DNA of 64,000 bases, taken from NCBI GenBank assembly GCA_020466095.1, contig CM035808.1, positions 69,015,957-69,079,956 of the forward strand, read 5' to 3'. Each line of letters begins with the position of its first letter. The first letter of the stretch is position 1. This DNA is from Chlorops oryzae. Lineage: Eukaryota; Arthropoda; Insecta; Diptera; Chloropidae. The translations under genes were made by a program, and so were the position numbers. Below are positions 31,321-42,719 of the stretch, piece by piece. The notes under the pieces were generated by a model. It did no database searches, had not been told where the DNA came from, and saw only the letters and a list, made by a program, of their open reading frames with translations.

Positions 31321-33547
31321 AACACGCCCCCTTTTAGAATCACCACTTCAAAAACGAATTGGGTTAATTATAAAAAGTATGTTGCAACACACATACACTC
31401 TGAATATGCAATATGTAATGAAAGTCAAATCGATAAAGCGGCAACAACCCTGAATTCAAAATTAATTTCAGCGGCGGAGCATTCTGCCCCAAAATCCTTT
31501 GAACCTGCCGTTAGAAATTTTCATCATATTTATAGTCATATTGAAAGATGATTGCGAGAAAAACGTAGATTGAGAAGAGAATGGTAACAACATAGGCCCC
31601 CTGACAATAAAGCTAGACTCAATACAGCTTTAAAGCAACTTAAAATCGCTCTTCAAAAAGACCTAGACAGGAAAAACTATAATTTCATTTCAAATCTTGC
31701 ACCTATAAGCACGTCGAAAGACTCATTATGGCGAGCTTTAAAAATTAAAAAATTCACCCGTAGAACATGAATCTCCCTTAAGGGATTCAAGAGGAAATTG
31801 GGCAAGAAGTGATGAGGAAAAAGCATCCGTCTTTGCTCAACACTTGTGCTCAGTGTTTCTACCAAACCCACCGGCAACAGGCCATAGATTTCCCCTCTGC
31901 GAGGTGAACAACCAAATTATCCCTATAACATTTAATGCCAATGAAATAAAATGCATAATTAACGAAAACTTTTGCGAGAAAAAATCTTCAGGCTATGACT
32001 ATATAACCCCAAAAATGATCAAGGAATTGCCATACGTTGCTCTTACGTATGCAGCACGGCTTTTTAATGCTATTAGAAGCTTCTACCACTTCCCTGAGAT
32101 ATGGAAAGAATCGGTCATCATGATGATACTGAAGCCCGGGAAAGACCCGACGACAGCCAGCTCATATCGCCCAATAAGCCCTTAGTTCTTCGGAGTTTAT
32201 CGGATCCTTTCAGGAACACACTCTGAGGCTTGTTTGATTAGCGAGAAGGACTACTATTTCTTTTATTAAAAAGAAGGATTGATACTTTGTTTTATTTGCT
32301 TTTCTTAATAATCAAGAATACAATTTTCTTATTATTATTTTTAAAATGAAATCGATTCGAAAGTTGATTTATTTTTCCCTCAGTCCCGGCTTACTCGCTT
32401 TGACACAAAAAGAAGTCAAACTAATTTTTAACTTCAAGGGGCACTACAAGCCTTCTCCCCTGCTTTTCTAAGCTTTTTGAAAAAGATCTTCTTATAAAAG
32501 CTACGCCATATATTTACGAGAATAACTTAATCCCTGCTCATCAATTTGGCTTTAGGAAAAAACACGGAACTATTGAACAGGTTAATCGAATCACTCTTGA
32601 AATTCGTAACGCCTTCGAAAAAAACGAATATTGTTCTGCAATATTCCTAGACATCGCTTCAGCTTTCGCTAAAGTGTGGCATGGGGGTCTTATTGCTAAA
32701 AAAAAGTCTCTTCTCCCTCAAAATTTTCACGAAATTCCTATATCATACCTCAAAAATAGATTTTTTAGAGTAAGAGTTAATGAATTTATAACGGAAAAAT
32801 ATGAAAATAAAGCAGGAGTCCCGCAAGGCAGTGTATAAGGCCACTCTTTACCTGCTTCTAACAGCCGACATCCCCACTAGTGACAATATTGTAATGTCAA
32901 CTTTTGCCGACGACACAGCATTATTGAGCTGCCACCGCGATCCCATGAAAGCATCAAGAATCCTACAAGAGCATATGCAATTAATTGAAAATTGGCTCTC
33001 TACCTGGCGAATAAATGTAAACGAAGGTAAATGCAAACACATTACATTTACTCTTAGAAGAGGTATAAGCCCTACTACTATCCTTAAAGGAGTCTCCATC
33101 CCCGAAGTAGATAATGTTATCTATTTAGGAGTCCACTTAGATAAAAGATGAACTTGGCGAAAGCTCATCGAAGCAAAGAGGACCAACCTGAAACTTAAAG
33201 CATCAAAAATTCACTGGCTAATCAACTATCGCTCCCCTCTTAATATGGAGTGTAAAGTTATATTCTATAAAAGTCTATTAAAGCCAATCTGGTCTTATGG
33301 CATTCAGTTTTGGGGAAACGCCTGCGCATTCTCTATAGAAATAATCCAAAGAGCTCAATCGACAATTCATAGAATAATTACTGGTGCTCCATGGTACATC
33401 CATAATGAAAGCATTCACCGCGATCTGCAGGTCCCACTTGTTAAGGACGAAATCGTTTGCCAAAAATCATCCTTCAATGAGAAACTAAATAATCACTCGA
33501 ATCAGCTGGAAAGAGGCCTTAGCAATACAACACACGAACACGGTTAA
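31321..33547 (+). pseudogene. Jockey reverse transcriptase, interrupted
   Basis: Pieces in order are NEIKCIINENFCEKK, SGYDYITPKMIKELP, PEIWKESVIMMILKPG and SSYRPIS (to 32180), then after the 267-bp insertion LLPCFSKLFEK, HQFGFRKKHGTIEQV, SAIFLDIASAF, GVPQGSV, the catalytic MSTFADDTALLS (32896-32930), VIYLGVHLDKR, a stop, LLKPIWSYGIQFWG and IHRDLQVPLV. Several frameshifts and at least two in-frame stops make it inactive. Confidence 0.8.
32181..32447. mobile_element. 267-bp insertion in Jockey RT with 5-bp target duplication
   Basis: AAGCC stands at 32176-32180 and again at 32448-32452. Dropping the insert and one repeat restores PISLLPC. The insert lacks inverted repeats and ORFs. Read on the minus strand it starts GTAGTGCCCC and contains AATAAA-like signals, so a solo LTR is possible. 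Confidence 0.6.
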
Positions 33548-34499
33548 GAAGAAAGGATCTTCCGTCCGCTTCTAGCGCTTTGGAAACTTAACACCGATAC
33601 TCTGTTATCTGCACCTCGCCCGTACATGTCAGACGTCTGGCCAATTAAGGAATCATACAGATTGAGGCACCTCGCTCGTGCAAGCTCAACGCTCAATGCT
33701 CCTTAGTACCGTCAAAGTAGCCGTTGCAGGCAATCAATTTTTACGCACCTCGGTCGTGCGCGCCGTACGCTTATGCAACCAAGGATTCACTAAGCTTGAC
33801 GCACCTCGCTCGTGCATGATCAAGAATCATCCTACCAACGGATGCGGCTCAACAGTAATAAGTCCTCAGCAGCCCAGTTTCTCAAATAGAGGCCCGTTGG
33901 AATCAAAAAACTATTTATGTATTTCTCTGTATAAATAGTTAGGTTATATTTAAGAATTAAGATTCGAATAATTACTGATAGTTCCTACCCAAAAGATGAT
34001 CCAGTAAAAAGAAGCAAAGTTTAATAAAAAAAAAGAAGTTGAACAGTGAATTAAACGGTTACTTGTAATCGTGACATAAGAAAATGACATGCCATGCTGG
34101 GTGGTGAAATGGCAAAATAGATTTGAGAGCAGCACATTTACTTATCGCTCTTAATGTCAACATATAGAAACTAGTGGAAAGTTCTCTTCTTTTTCTTCTT
34201 CGAATATTTCACAAATATTTAAAGATCTATTTTGAATAAGTTTTTTGCGACATAGCCAGGAACCGAAGGCGCGATCTTCGGATTCTGCGTCGACCACTCG
34301 TGGCCTTCGGCACTTCATGCTATCGCTTAACTGACCCTAAAAACTTATTTAAATTTAAGGAGCTAAGACAAATGCGATAGTCGGTTCTATGAGAGATACT
34401 CACACAATTCATTGCACTGTTGCGCTTTTACTTGAACCAACAATGGCTAACTGCACGGTGGCGGTAACTTTTGATACAGCATTTATGTTGAGTATACCG
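33548..34499 (+). other. Jockey 3' tail and unassigned sequence with a repeated GCAC motif
   Basis: Four copies of GCACCTCGCTCGTGC-like motif start at 33611, 33667, 33745 and 33801. The rest is AT-rich apart from a GC-rich patch at 34250-34330 (open in two plus-strand frames, no recognised product). Confidence 0.4.
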
Positions 34500-35518
34500 C
34501 AATTCAGAAAATCATGACCTCGCAGTTCTCTGGTAACAACACATAGACCGATAAGTCTTGTTTCGATTTTAAGTAAGGTTTACAAAAAGCTCCTACTGGC
34601 ATAACTTAAATCAATTAAACCGATTCAATCTTAGAGCAATAGAACAAGTTCATAGGGTATACAGGAGCACCAACACTGCTATGGAAAAGAAAGATCTCTT
34701 CACATCCGAATTTGTAGACATTACAATTGCTTTTGATAATGTCTGGATTCCTGGTTTGCTAACCAAACTCTAACAAAACTTACCATACCCTTATTACGAC
34801 ATTTTTAAATCCTATCTGTCAGATAAACAGTCAATGTTTCAGTTTAGCAAGGAGATCAAAGGGATACGTGAAATACGAACTGTGGTACCCGTTGAAACAG
34901 TTTTGCTCGCAAGTCACTTGAACCCTAAGAAAGCGTCGATAAACCGACAAAATGTACTCTCCAACATAACATTCACAACTCGAAAAAGGCTGTACCCTCT
35001 AGTTATCCTTAGCAATCAACAACTCCCAACAGCTAAAACTGTAAAACATTAAGGTTTTTATCTCTATCGACAGATTACCTGGAGAATGCATATATTTACC
35101 AAAAGAAAACCACTTGGAATTTAACTGACCAAAATCTATTCAAAACTATCCACTGAAAATAAATATATCTTTGTATAATATAAGTATATGTGTAAGAGTT
35201 TCTTTAAACCTTAAAATATGGCTCAATGGTATTCAATTATGGGGACTGACTGCTAGGTAAAACATTGCAATAATCCTACGTTTTCAGTCCAAAATTCTCC
35301 TTATGATCACAAAAGCACCCTGGTACGTCCCAAATGATGCCATTCATCGAGACTTCTATATTGCAATAGTTTCCGAAGAAGAACAAAGACACAATTCCTT
35401 AAATGCAAACCACCTACAAGCCCACACTAGCGCACTCGCAACGGAAATATTAACTCCTTTTGTAAAGCTATTCAGACTTAATATGTTCTATCGAAATTAT
35501 CCGTTAATTTTACGCTAA
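34500..35518 (+). pseudogene. Jockey-clade RT fragment
   Basis: Reads TYRPISLVSILSKVYKK, RAIEQVHRVYRSTN, FVDITIAFDNVWIPG, YYDIFKSYLSDKQS and, after gaps, ITKAPWYVPNDAIHRD (35303-35350). The last part matches the corresponding GAPWYIHNESIHRD in the larger Jockey copy. The FADD catalytic box is not seen. Deeply decayed. Confidence 0.65.
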
Positions 35519-36269
35519 CTATAGCAGCCGGCAAAATCTAAAGAAGTAAGGTTTTGGCAGTGGTCAATTCCCTCTCGATTCCAACTGAACTGTATAGGTC
35601 TAGTATAGTATAGTAAAGAAGAAGTAGAATATAGTATAGTATAAGTGTATTAGGTTAAAAAAAAATTTATATTATCTTAGGATACAAGCAAATGGAGTTA
35701 ATACGAAAAATTAATAAAAGCAACCAAATTTTGCTATCTTAGATTCCAGGTAGCACAGTTTTCTTTTGTTGGTCAATATATTCAACATTTTGAAGTTATG
35801 CAGCACTTTAATCTTTGTCCTTCGTTTGGCATCAACATATTTTGAAGAAGTAAAAAACCAAAAAAATTGGGTTGAGTGGCGCTAGCAAGGCGAAATCAGA
35901 CATTGTGCGACTTTTGACAATAAAAAAAAAATTTTTCTTAACATACGTGGCAAATCTCAGCTTTGTGCGAAAAAGTGCTACCATAGCTCTTTTTGAGGCC
36001 AGTTTGAATGAGCTGTTGAAAAATCGTCGTCCCGAAATTATCTCCTCGTATATCACATAATCAAAAAATTTGAGATAAGCACGTTTTGCCGTATTCTTCT
36101 TCAAGATCTATCTATCTGTCGAGTCTCCAGGTTGCTATACCTTATAGTTTACGAGATATTTGTGAGCTTAATAATTGTTTATCCTTTAAAATGATCATTT
36201 CAACGCGTTATAACATCGTACATCCATATTTTGTGGTTATACTATGAATTATATATGACATTTGACTTA
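35519..36269. other. Non-coding stretch with TAGTA-type simple repeat
   Basis: TAGTA/ATAGT units cluster at 35597-35645. The segment 36036-36062, read on the minus strand (TGTGATATACGAGGAGATAA), recurs on the plus strand at 37946-37966. Confidence 0.5.
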
Positions 36270-36387
36270 GGCCCGAATTCACCAAGCTATTTAAACAAAA
36301 CTTAAACGAAACAAAATGTCAAATTTCATATTAAAATAAGTAAATTTTCATTTAAGTTTTATTTAAATAGCTTGGTGAATTCGGGCC
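36270..36387. mobile_element. 118-bp PIF/Harbinger-like MITE
   Basis: Perfect 26-bp terminal inverted repeats begin GGCCCGAATTCACCAAG. The 3-bp sequence TTA flanks both ends (36267-36269 and 36388-36390), the target preference of PIF/Harbinger elements. The interior is AT-rich and non-coding. Confidence 0.8.
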
Positions 36388-36753
36388 TTATATTATGGTT
36401 TATAAATAAATTTTAAGATTTAATAGATATTTTTCAATTTTCATATAGGTATTAGAAAATAAGTCTTATTTTGTTATATGTTAAAAAAATTAGAATTAAT
36501 CCTTAAATTTCAATTTTTAAGTAAAAATTGCAAATTAAGGTTTTTCCTTGTTTTTAGGTATTTCATAAAAAACCAATAACTTTGGTGTATCTTAAGTTTC
36601 CGTAGAAGAAATTATGCACAATGATTTTTTCGGTAAAAAATCAATGTCATAATTATTATATTCGGTCCCTGCTAAAACAGCTGCTACAGAGGGTTTTTTT
36701 TTCATTCCGACTTAGGTCAATAGAAGAAGACGGAGTGAGAATGCTTTAAGTTA

Positions 36754-36999
36754 TCAGACTATTATAAATAAGGGGCCTATCTTTAAGTGCTTGAAAAAAT
36801 GACAAGGGCTTACTTCTTTTGTCAGATGTGCTCTTGATGAGTGGTCATCCATTTTTGAAGGCTTCATTGCATCGTTACTGAATACTTTTTCACATATGAG
36901 ACACATAGGCAAGTGTTGATTTGATGGAGATGCAATAAATCCGAACTTCAAGTAGTCCAAACGGTATTGTCTGCATTTTTTTTTCGTGACCGCCATCAT
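36754..36999 (-). pseudogene. BED-type zinc-finger fragment (ZBED5-like hAT N-terminus)
   Basis: Reads RQYRLDYLKFGFIASP, CLICEKVFSNDAMKPSK and DDHSSRAHLTK, a C-x2-C ... H-x5-H arrangement with the spacing of BED fingers at the start of ZBED5/Buster-type hAT transposases. The frame ends at a stop within 30 residues after the finger. No transposase core follows. Confidence 0.6.
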
Positions 37000-38412
37000 T
37001 AATCAGTCACTCAGTTTGAATTCGCGGAAGGCAATTTTCGCGATATCGCGCTTTGATCATATTAAGCGTTCGATTCGAAGAAAAAATATGAAAAGAATTC
37101 GAACCGTTTGCAACGAGCTCGCCTCGAGCTCGATTTTTTATCGTGGAATTTATAAGAGTCTTGCCGACTACGGCACCCTGAAAGGGATTTTAAAGTTTTG
37201 TTAATTTTTCGATAGGTGGCATCTAAAAACACTGTAGGGACGACTTTTTAGTTGTTTATTTTGAAAAAACCTTGGGGGCTTCCTGAAAAATGGCCCAATG
37301 CAAAATTGCCTCCCGGGGGTCGATATTGACGACTTTGTGAATCCCTGGTGTAGATGTTTAGGTCACGGGAAAAGAATAAGAGGGAAATGTTTAGCATTTA
37401 AATAGGCACATTCTTGAGGTATCAGGTATGACTTTTGAATGCTTCCTTTAATATGTAAAATTATTTCGCTATTTGATGCAGTGGCAATTCGTTTTGCTCA
37501 GAAAACGTGGGGTTAAGTTTTTTAACAATTAGATTATGATTTGGCATCCTTTTTGTCCTTTTAAATGAAAAAATGATACTCAAATAGCAGATTTTCTATA
37601 AAATTATTTTCATTAAAAAAAAAATTGAATTAAGTAGTTTTTCGTGTAAATAAAAAAAGGAAAAACATATTTTTCAAATTCTTATTAAATCATTTGCTCG
37701 TATATCTACTTTCCAACACAGGTTGCAAAAAAGTGGCGTACACGATGAATTTCGAAAAATTCTTGGAATGAAAAAAACCCTGCAACTTAAAGAATTTTCC
37801 AAGTAACTTTAAATAAATGATCAGAAATAATAAAAAGTAAAGCATTTCATATAATGAAAACAGAATCAGCGATTTTCACCGAGCCAATTTTTGTATATAC
37901 CATGTTAAAATATAAACTTCAATTTCTCAACAAAAGCTTGGTTGTGATATACGAGGAGATAACTCCGGGACGAAGATATGGAAAATTCGAACTTGAGTTG
38001 CACAAATCAATTCCTCGTACTGACAACTTACATACAAAGGGTTTCTACTTTCAAGCTCTACTGACAATGTAGAAGTTCGCAAAGTAACGTTACTAATTGT
38101 TTGGGTTTTACGTAAAAAGACGTAACACCTAAACTTATAGCGAAGAAAACATTACTTCTTGATCCATATTACACTATTTATAAAAAGCAGCCTATACCAA
38201 ACACTGCCCGTTGAAATTAGGCCGTTGCTTTATAGCTCAGTAAAAGCCGGAACTTAAAACAATAGATTGTAGCCATTAAGACTAAGGAGAAAAGTGAGAT
38301 TTTATTTCTACTTGCTGTCTTATGATAGATTCAATTGAATATGTTTTCGTAAATATTATCCAAGGACCATGAAAAAAGTAAAAAAAAAAAATTCCAAAGT
38401 GTATAAAGACTA
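37000..38412. other. Unassigned AT-rich sequence
   Basis: Only short frames occur. The segment 37946-37990 (TGTGATATACGAGGAGATAACTCCGG region) is the inverted partner of 36036-36062. Nothing else was recognised. Confidence 0.4.
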
Positions 38413-39377
38413 ATAGTGCATTTCCATATGGTGTTTAACTCGCGTTTAAGCGTTTAGGGCCCTAAACGAGGTGTTAAACTCGTGTTTTGCCATACAAAAG
38501 TTAAACGCGATAACAAAGTGTTTATCTCTTTAACACCTCATAAACACTGTCATCGATAGGAAAAAATCGATTTTTCGTATCGGAATTTCATGCATATCTA
38601 ACTGTCAAAAGAAAATCAAAACAAAAAACGAAAATGGAAGGTAAAGACGAAATACTTTGCGTTGAATATTTATCTAATTATTTGCAAATTATTTTTCCAG
38701 ATATCAATGGCGACTGTCAAAATGCCATAAAATCATGATCTTTGTCGCTTGAATTATCCATTTCTTTTAACTTCACTAAATAATTGCAATTTGTGTTGCT
38801 CATGTTTTGCAATGTTGCCAAAAGCAACACTAAAAATTCCCTACCAAATACCAAAAATTCCCTAAATTTTTTTACACACGGAAAAATTCGAAAAAAATGT
38901 ATAATATGCGCAAGGCATAATCTTGTATTGTATGATTCTTGGTAGAGTATCGATGCTGAACGATAGTTTTTACCAAAAATAATAAAATTAAGGTTATGGG
39001 CCATGTCACAGAAATCGATTTCAAAACCGTGTAAAAATTATAATCCTCCTAAATTCTTTCGGATATAGTTTTTTCTGGGTTTTACACTTCCAACTCCACG
39101 AGACGAGACGTTTATTTTGTCGTTTTTATTGATCGACAAGAAACTATATTCAAAATATCTCTTAATATTTAAGAATATACCACAAATTCCCTACATTTTG
39201 CCGAATTTAATAATTCTGTCCCTCTTTCCTTTCAAGTGATTTTCTTACAAATGGCAACACTGCTTGCAATTGTAAATAAACAAACAGCTGTCAAACTTAA
39301 ACACCTCGCATACGTGGAACCGCTCGAAGTGTTTAGCTAAACATCTCAGAGTTAAACACCATATAGAAACGCGCTAT
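38413..39377. mobile_element. 965-bp element with about 29-bp terminal inverted repeats
   Basis: The left end ATAGTGCATTTCCATATG continues GGTGTTTAACTC. The right end read in reverse is ATAGCGCGTTTCTATATG, then the same GGTGTTTAACTC. AAACAC/GTGTTT motifs recur internally. A 34-codon frame at 38634-38738 (MEGKDEILCVEYLSN start) is the only notable ORF. It may be a deletion derivative of a DNA transposon. Superfamily unknown; no clear target duplication. Confidence 0.6.
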
Positions 39378-39842
39378 AAATCAACTGTGAGTATACAAAT
39401 GCTGTAACTTAGAAGCATTTAATCTTGACGACTCCAAACATTCGGACCGAAATGAATGGAAAAAGTTTTTTTAAAGGAAAAAAATTATATAGAAAATGTA
39501 AAAATTAATACAAAAATGTAAGTTTATATAAAAAAATTATTTTAAAAATGTAAATTTTAATTGTAAAGTTTTAAATGTGGGGGGAAAAAATATCTTCTCA
39601 ATAAAATAGACTCCCTGAGGAAGACTACAAAGCTAGTCGAAACGCGTAGGAGGAAAAAGGAATTCGTAATCTTTTGAATTGCCTCAAATTTGCCGACCAA
39701 TAAACCCACCCTATAACACAGTAAAAAAGCCTTTCTTTTCTTTTCAAAGAAATGCGAGTGCAAATTGCGCTATTTCAGTCGCTAAAAAGTGGGCTACGGA
39801 AAGATTACTAAAAATGTTAACAAACACTATAAAAAAACTTAC
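39378..39842. other. Intronic sequence downstream of Unc13-4 exon
   Basis: Lies 3' of a clean GTAAGT donor on the minus strand. AT-rich, no coding exon recognised. The segment 39620-39650 contains CGAAACGCGTAGG, a motif I could not assign. Confidence 0.4.
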
Positions 39843-40208
39843 TTCAACATTGTGAATGATTAGTTCCGCCACGATAGCTGTTAACTCCGACCAAATGGAA
39901 TCTAAAATCCTTTGGAAATTGGGTTCATTGAGTGTGCTATAGGCGGTTTTCATTGAGCTTTCGAAATACAGGAAAAGCTTTTCCATTGCTTGTGAGTTTT
40001 GCGCAAGCACTTCTGCACCTTCTTCCAACAGCCTTTTAAGTGTCGGTCCCATTGCACTAGTTGCGATGTCAATCAACTCTAGAATTTGATTTCTTTGCGT
40101 ATCCAGAGCATTTTCTATTACAGTTGCAATTGTTTGAACACAGCGATCATATTCTTGTTGCGTATGACGCTGATTCATTTTTTTCATGACTTCTTCAACA
40201 CTCAGCTC
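39843..40208 (-). CDS. Unc13-4-like exon, MHD2-type helical region (122 codons)
   Basis: The acceptor TTGATAG|GAG and donor GAA|GTAAGT bound 366 bases, phase 0 at both ends. It is mostly helical, matching the second Munc homology domain of the family. No stop or frameshift. Confidence 0.8.
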
Positions 40209-42579
40209 CTATCAATAGATGAACTTTTAAACATAAAACATGCTGCACAAAAACTTGCAACAATATTTTACAACTTACCTTTACAAAGGACGGCAAACTT
40301 TGTGTGATATAGTCAATATTATTAATTGCTATGCACCATTGAACAGAAAACTCGAAGATATCATCGTCACAGCCAGTAGTTTGTCGCAAACGTCGACAAA
40401 TTTTTCGCGCATAAAAAACACAGCAGCGGCAGATGTCCTGAAACACAGTTTTATCAGATATAATAATCAAATTTTAGGTTGTGAACTGAATATATATGAA
40501 AAGAAAAACTTAAGACTGGTTCACCATAAGTAATAAGTACACATGAACATTCTTTACCATTAAATAAAAGGTCATAAAAAAGTTAATTCAATTCAGTTAT
40601 CATAAAGAAAGAAAACAAGATTGAAGTAAAATTTAACTATAACTTCGGTGATAAAAGTACGTCCGAATATTTTCTTGTGACAACTCAATAAGCAGAACTA
40701 TAGGAGGTGGAAGTTGTCTCAGATTTCTTCACTTTGAGATACTTTTTTCTATGAATAGAGGCTGTCGTTTTCGAAATTATTTTATTGATGAAATTGATAC
40801 AGAAGGTCTAGACCAGTTAAAATTTTTTTTAGCTGGGTAAGATTGGGAGGCTTTGGGTTCATACTCCTTTTCCAACGTTTGTAAAAATGCGTTTAACTGC
40901 TTATTGTTTTGCGGTCAAACGCAACGTTTTGCAAATGGAGCTCAATGGTAGGTTTTAAAGATAATTTGAATAACTTCTATTAATAAATACAAATTTGGAC
41001 AGCCATCGAAGGTTTTATGGAAATAACACCCAAGTAATCAAAATCCGATAAATTTTTCACATTTTTTAGAATTTTGCTGTCAATTTGACAAGAAACAAAA
41101 CTAATCACAAAATTTATTAAGGTTTTATAAAATGGGTATATATTTAACATTTGTCGGTAGACCATAAGCGAACTAGTTTTAAAGCAGAATAAAAAATTTT
41201 TCAATACATTTGAGGTGTATTCTTCGATATCAGATGCCTCACTGGAAAAGTATGAAGCACTGCAAACCAAAATCCGTATCTGCATTAAGGATGCACTCTG
41301 GTGCAAATTTATAAACTCATCCCATTTCTGCAATATAAAAACTAGGTTAAGGGAAATTGGGAAAAAATTAGAATAAAGAGAATCGTAAAAGACTCAATTG
41401 AGAAAGAAAGCACAACAAAAAGTGTAATTTGACCTTATTATACAAACAATTTTTCATTTTGTTGAGTCAATTTTATAAACAGATGTTGCATTATTTTTAA
41501 ATTCTTTGGATTTGTCCCATTGGAATCGCGTTATTACAATTTATTAAGCTAATTAAAGGTCGCTGATCACAACAATTTCACCGACTCATTCACACAAAAA
41601 ACCGTTTTTTAGATACAAGCAAAACACAGTTCTTTGGTTACGTTTTCGTTTCTTGCTAAATAACTCAAGAGCTGTTGGTATTACAAAAACCAAATACAAA
41701 ATATTAACCAGAACATAACTTATCTTGCCCTTTGCGTTGGCGGGTCACTTGTTTTTATCAATTACTCAGTTATTGAACCGTAGGTTAAAACAATTTGAGG
41801 GAAATGTAATTTTGACGACTTTTTTTAATTTGTTGGAGTTAATCCTTGATTTTAAACTAGCAATTTTTTATTTTATTATTTTCGATAACTTAAGATAAAA
41901 AACTGTTATTAAAGCTATTTAACAAAAATAATGTCATCATATTCGGTTGACAAACAATGAAGCTGCGTTGCATTATGTTGAAATGTAGGTTGGACGAATG
42001 GCTACGAACTACATTTTGGCAGTTTTTGAAAAAACTTTTGTCCGAATGGAGTCCGAGCGGTATAACCACCTGTCACACGCATTGTTTATTACAAAAATAC
42101 TAATTTATCGATGATATGATCAGATGTAATCATAAGAATATAAATCATGTCCCTATTTCTCAGTGACTGATACTTAATATTAAGAATTATTTCTTATTGT
42201 ATCAGGATCTTCCCTCAAGCTTAATTACAGCACTGACGTAAATTATTGAATCGAAAACGTCATTATTTATTTTTCGGGTTTTTAGAGCTTCTTCTAAAAG
42301 TTGGCCTATCAGAACGATACATTCGCGAGTGACTTCCGCCGCATGGCAGAATATTTTGTCAATGGTTACTGGCACATAATACAGGTTATACAGCTCCAAA
42401 TAGTTAAAACTTGCTTCTGATAAAAATAGCTCAAATCTGTTTGGTTTAATTGTGTATTTCGAAGAAAGACAAGATAAAAAAGTGTAAAATCGTTTTAAGA
42501 TATCATTATCAATTTTCGCTATGTAAGAACTTTTTCCGGTTCCTGAAAAAATCTTCTGTCTGTGTTTGTATCGTTTGAA
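39843..42579 (-). CDS. Unc13-4/BAIAP3 (Munc13-4) family protein, partial gene, four exons
   Basis: Exons on the minus strand are 42579-42229, 41327-41061, 40437-40279 and 40208-39843, all phase 0. The last two have clear signals (TTTCAG|GAC, AAAG|GTAAGT, GATAG|GAG, GAA|GTAAGT). They read VQWCIAINNIDYITQSLP, ELSVEEVMKKMNQR, IENALDTQRNQILELID, ATSAMGPTLKRLLEEG, MEKLFLYFESSMKTAY and NFQRILDSIWSELT. This aligns with the Munc13 homology region of Munc13-4/BAIAP3, where the corresponding human stretch has VVNDMEQL, IAKHIQKLV, LMKFLEVEL and NFSSLLTLLW. These proteins tether and prime secretory vesicles or lysosomes at membranes. In Drosophila the candidates are stac/unc-13-4A or Unc-13-4B, and I cannot choose. 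C2 domains and all other exons lie outside the window. Boundaries of the two upstream exons are less certain. Confidence 0.75.
40279..40437 (-). CDS. Unc13-4-like exon (53 codons)
   Basis: The acceptor TGTGTTTCAG|GAC and donor AAAG|GTAAGT bound 159 bases, phase 0. Reads DICRCCVFYARKICRR and INNIDYITQSLPSFVK. A 70-bp intron (40209-40278) separates it from the next exon. Confidence 0.8.
40438..41060 (-). other. Unc13-4-like intron (about 620 bp)
   Basis: Non-coding between two exons of the gene. No recognised transposon inside. Confidence 0.5.
41061..41327 (-). CDS. Unc13-4-like exon (about 89 codons, 3' boundary uncertain)
   Basis: The acceptor ATATTGCAG|AAA opens KWDEFINLHQ and continues through SEASDIEEYTSNVLK to FVSCQIDSKILKN. 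The donor AAT|GTGAAA was chosen because it is phase 0 like the neighbours. The open frame runs on to 40980, so the exon may be longer. Confidence 0.55.
41328..42228 (-). other. Unc13-4-like intron (about 900 bp)
   Basis: Non-coding AT-rich DNA between two exons. No terminal repeats or ORFs recognised. Confidence 0.45.
42229..42579 (-). CDS. Unc13-4-like exon (about 117 codons)
   Basis: The acceptor TTGTGGCAG|TTC precedes FKRYKHRQKIFSGTG; the exon ends VFDSIIYVSA with donor GTAATT, or nine bases earlier at GTCAGT. Both are phase 0. It reads DNDILKRFYTFLSCLSS and AAEVTRECIVLIGQLLEE. Assignment rests mainly on orientation, phase and proximity to the better exons. Confidence 0.5.
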
Positions 42580-42719
42580 CTGCCACAACCTTGTTAACAT
42601 AGACCAATAATTAAACTAGCCGAAATGAATTGTTGAAGAGTTTCTGGCAAGACAGCAGTTCTATTTGATTTTATGTTAACCGCTAAAGTAAATCCAATTT
42701 ACAACTTAGACGACTCTAA

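Larger units (their letters stand above)
27941..33940 (+). mobile_element. Jockey-clade LINE, near full length, interrupted by two insertions
   Basis: Plus-strand order is ORF1 (gag-like, PRE_C2HC zinc knuckles), endonuclease, reverse transcriptase, 3' tail. Himar1 copy 3 splits ORF1 and a 267-bp insertion splits RT. Removing either restores the reading frame locally. Several other stops and frameshifts show it is dead. The 3' end is not fixed by a clear poly-A tail. Confidence 0.8.

Noticed and set aside
33611..33830. CRISPR-like spaced repeats
   Set aside because: Only four short imperfect motifs with uneven spacing, in clear fly genomic DNA next to a LINE.
34250..34372. GC-rich patch with two open plus-strand frames
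   Set aside because: No splice signal of quality, no recognisable protein, and two frames are equally open, so it cannot be called an exon.
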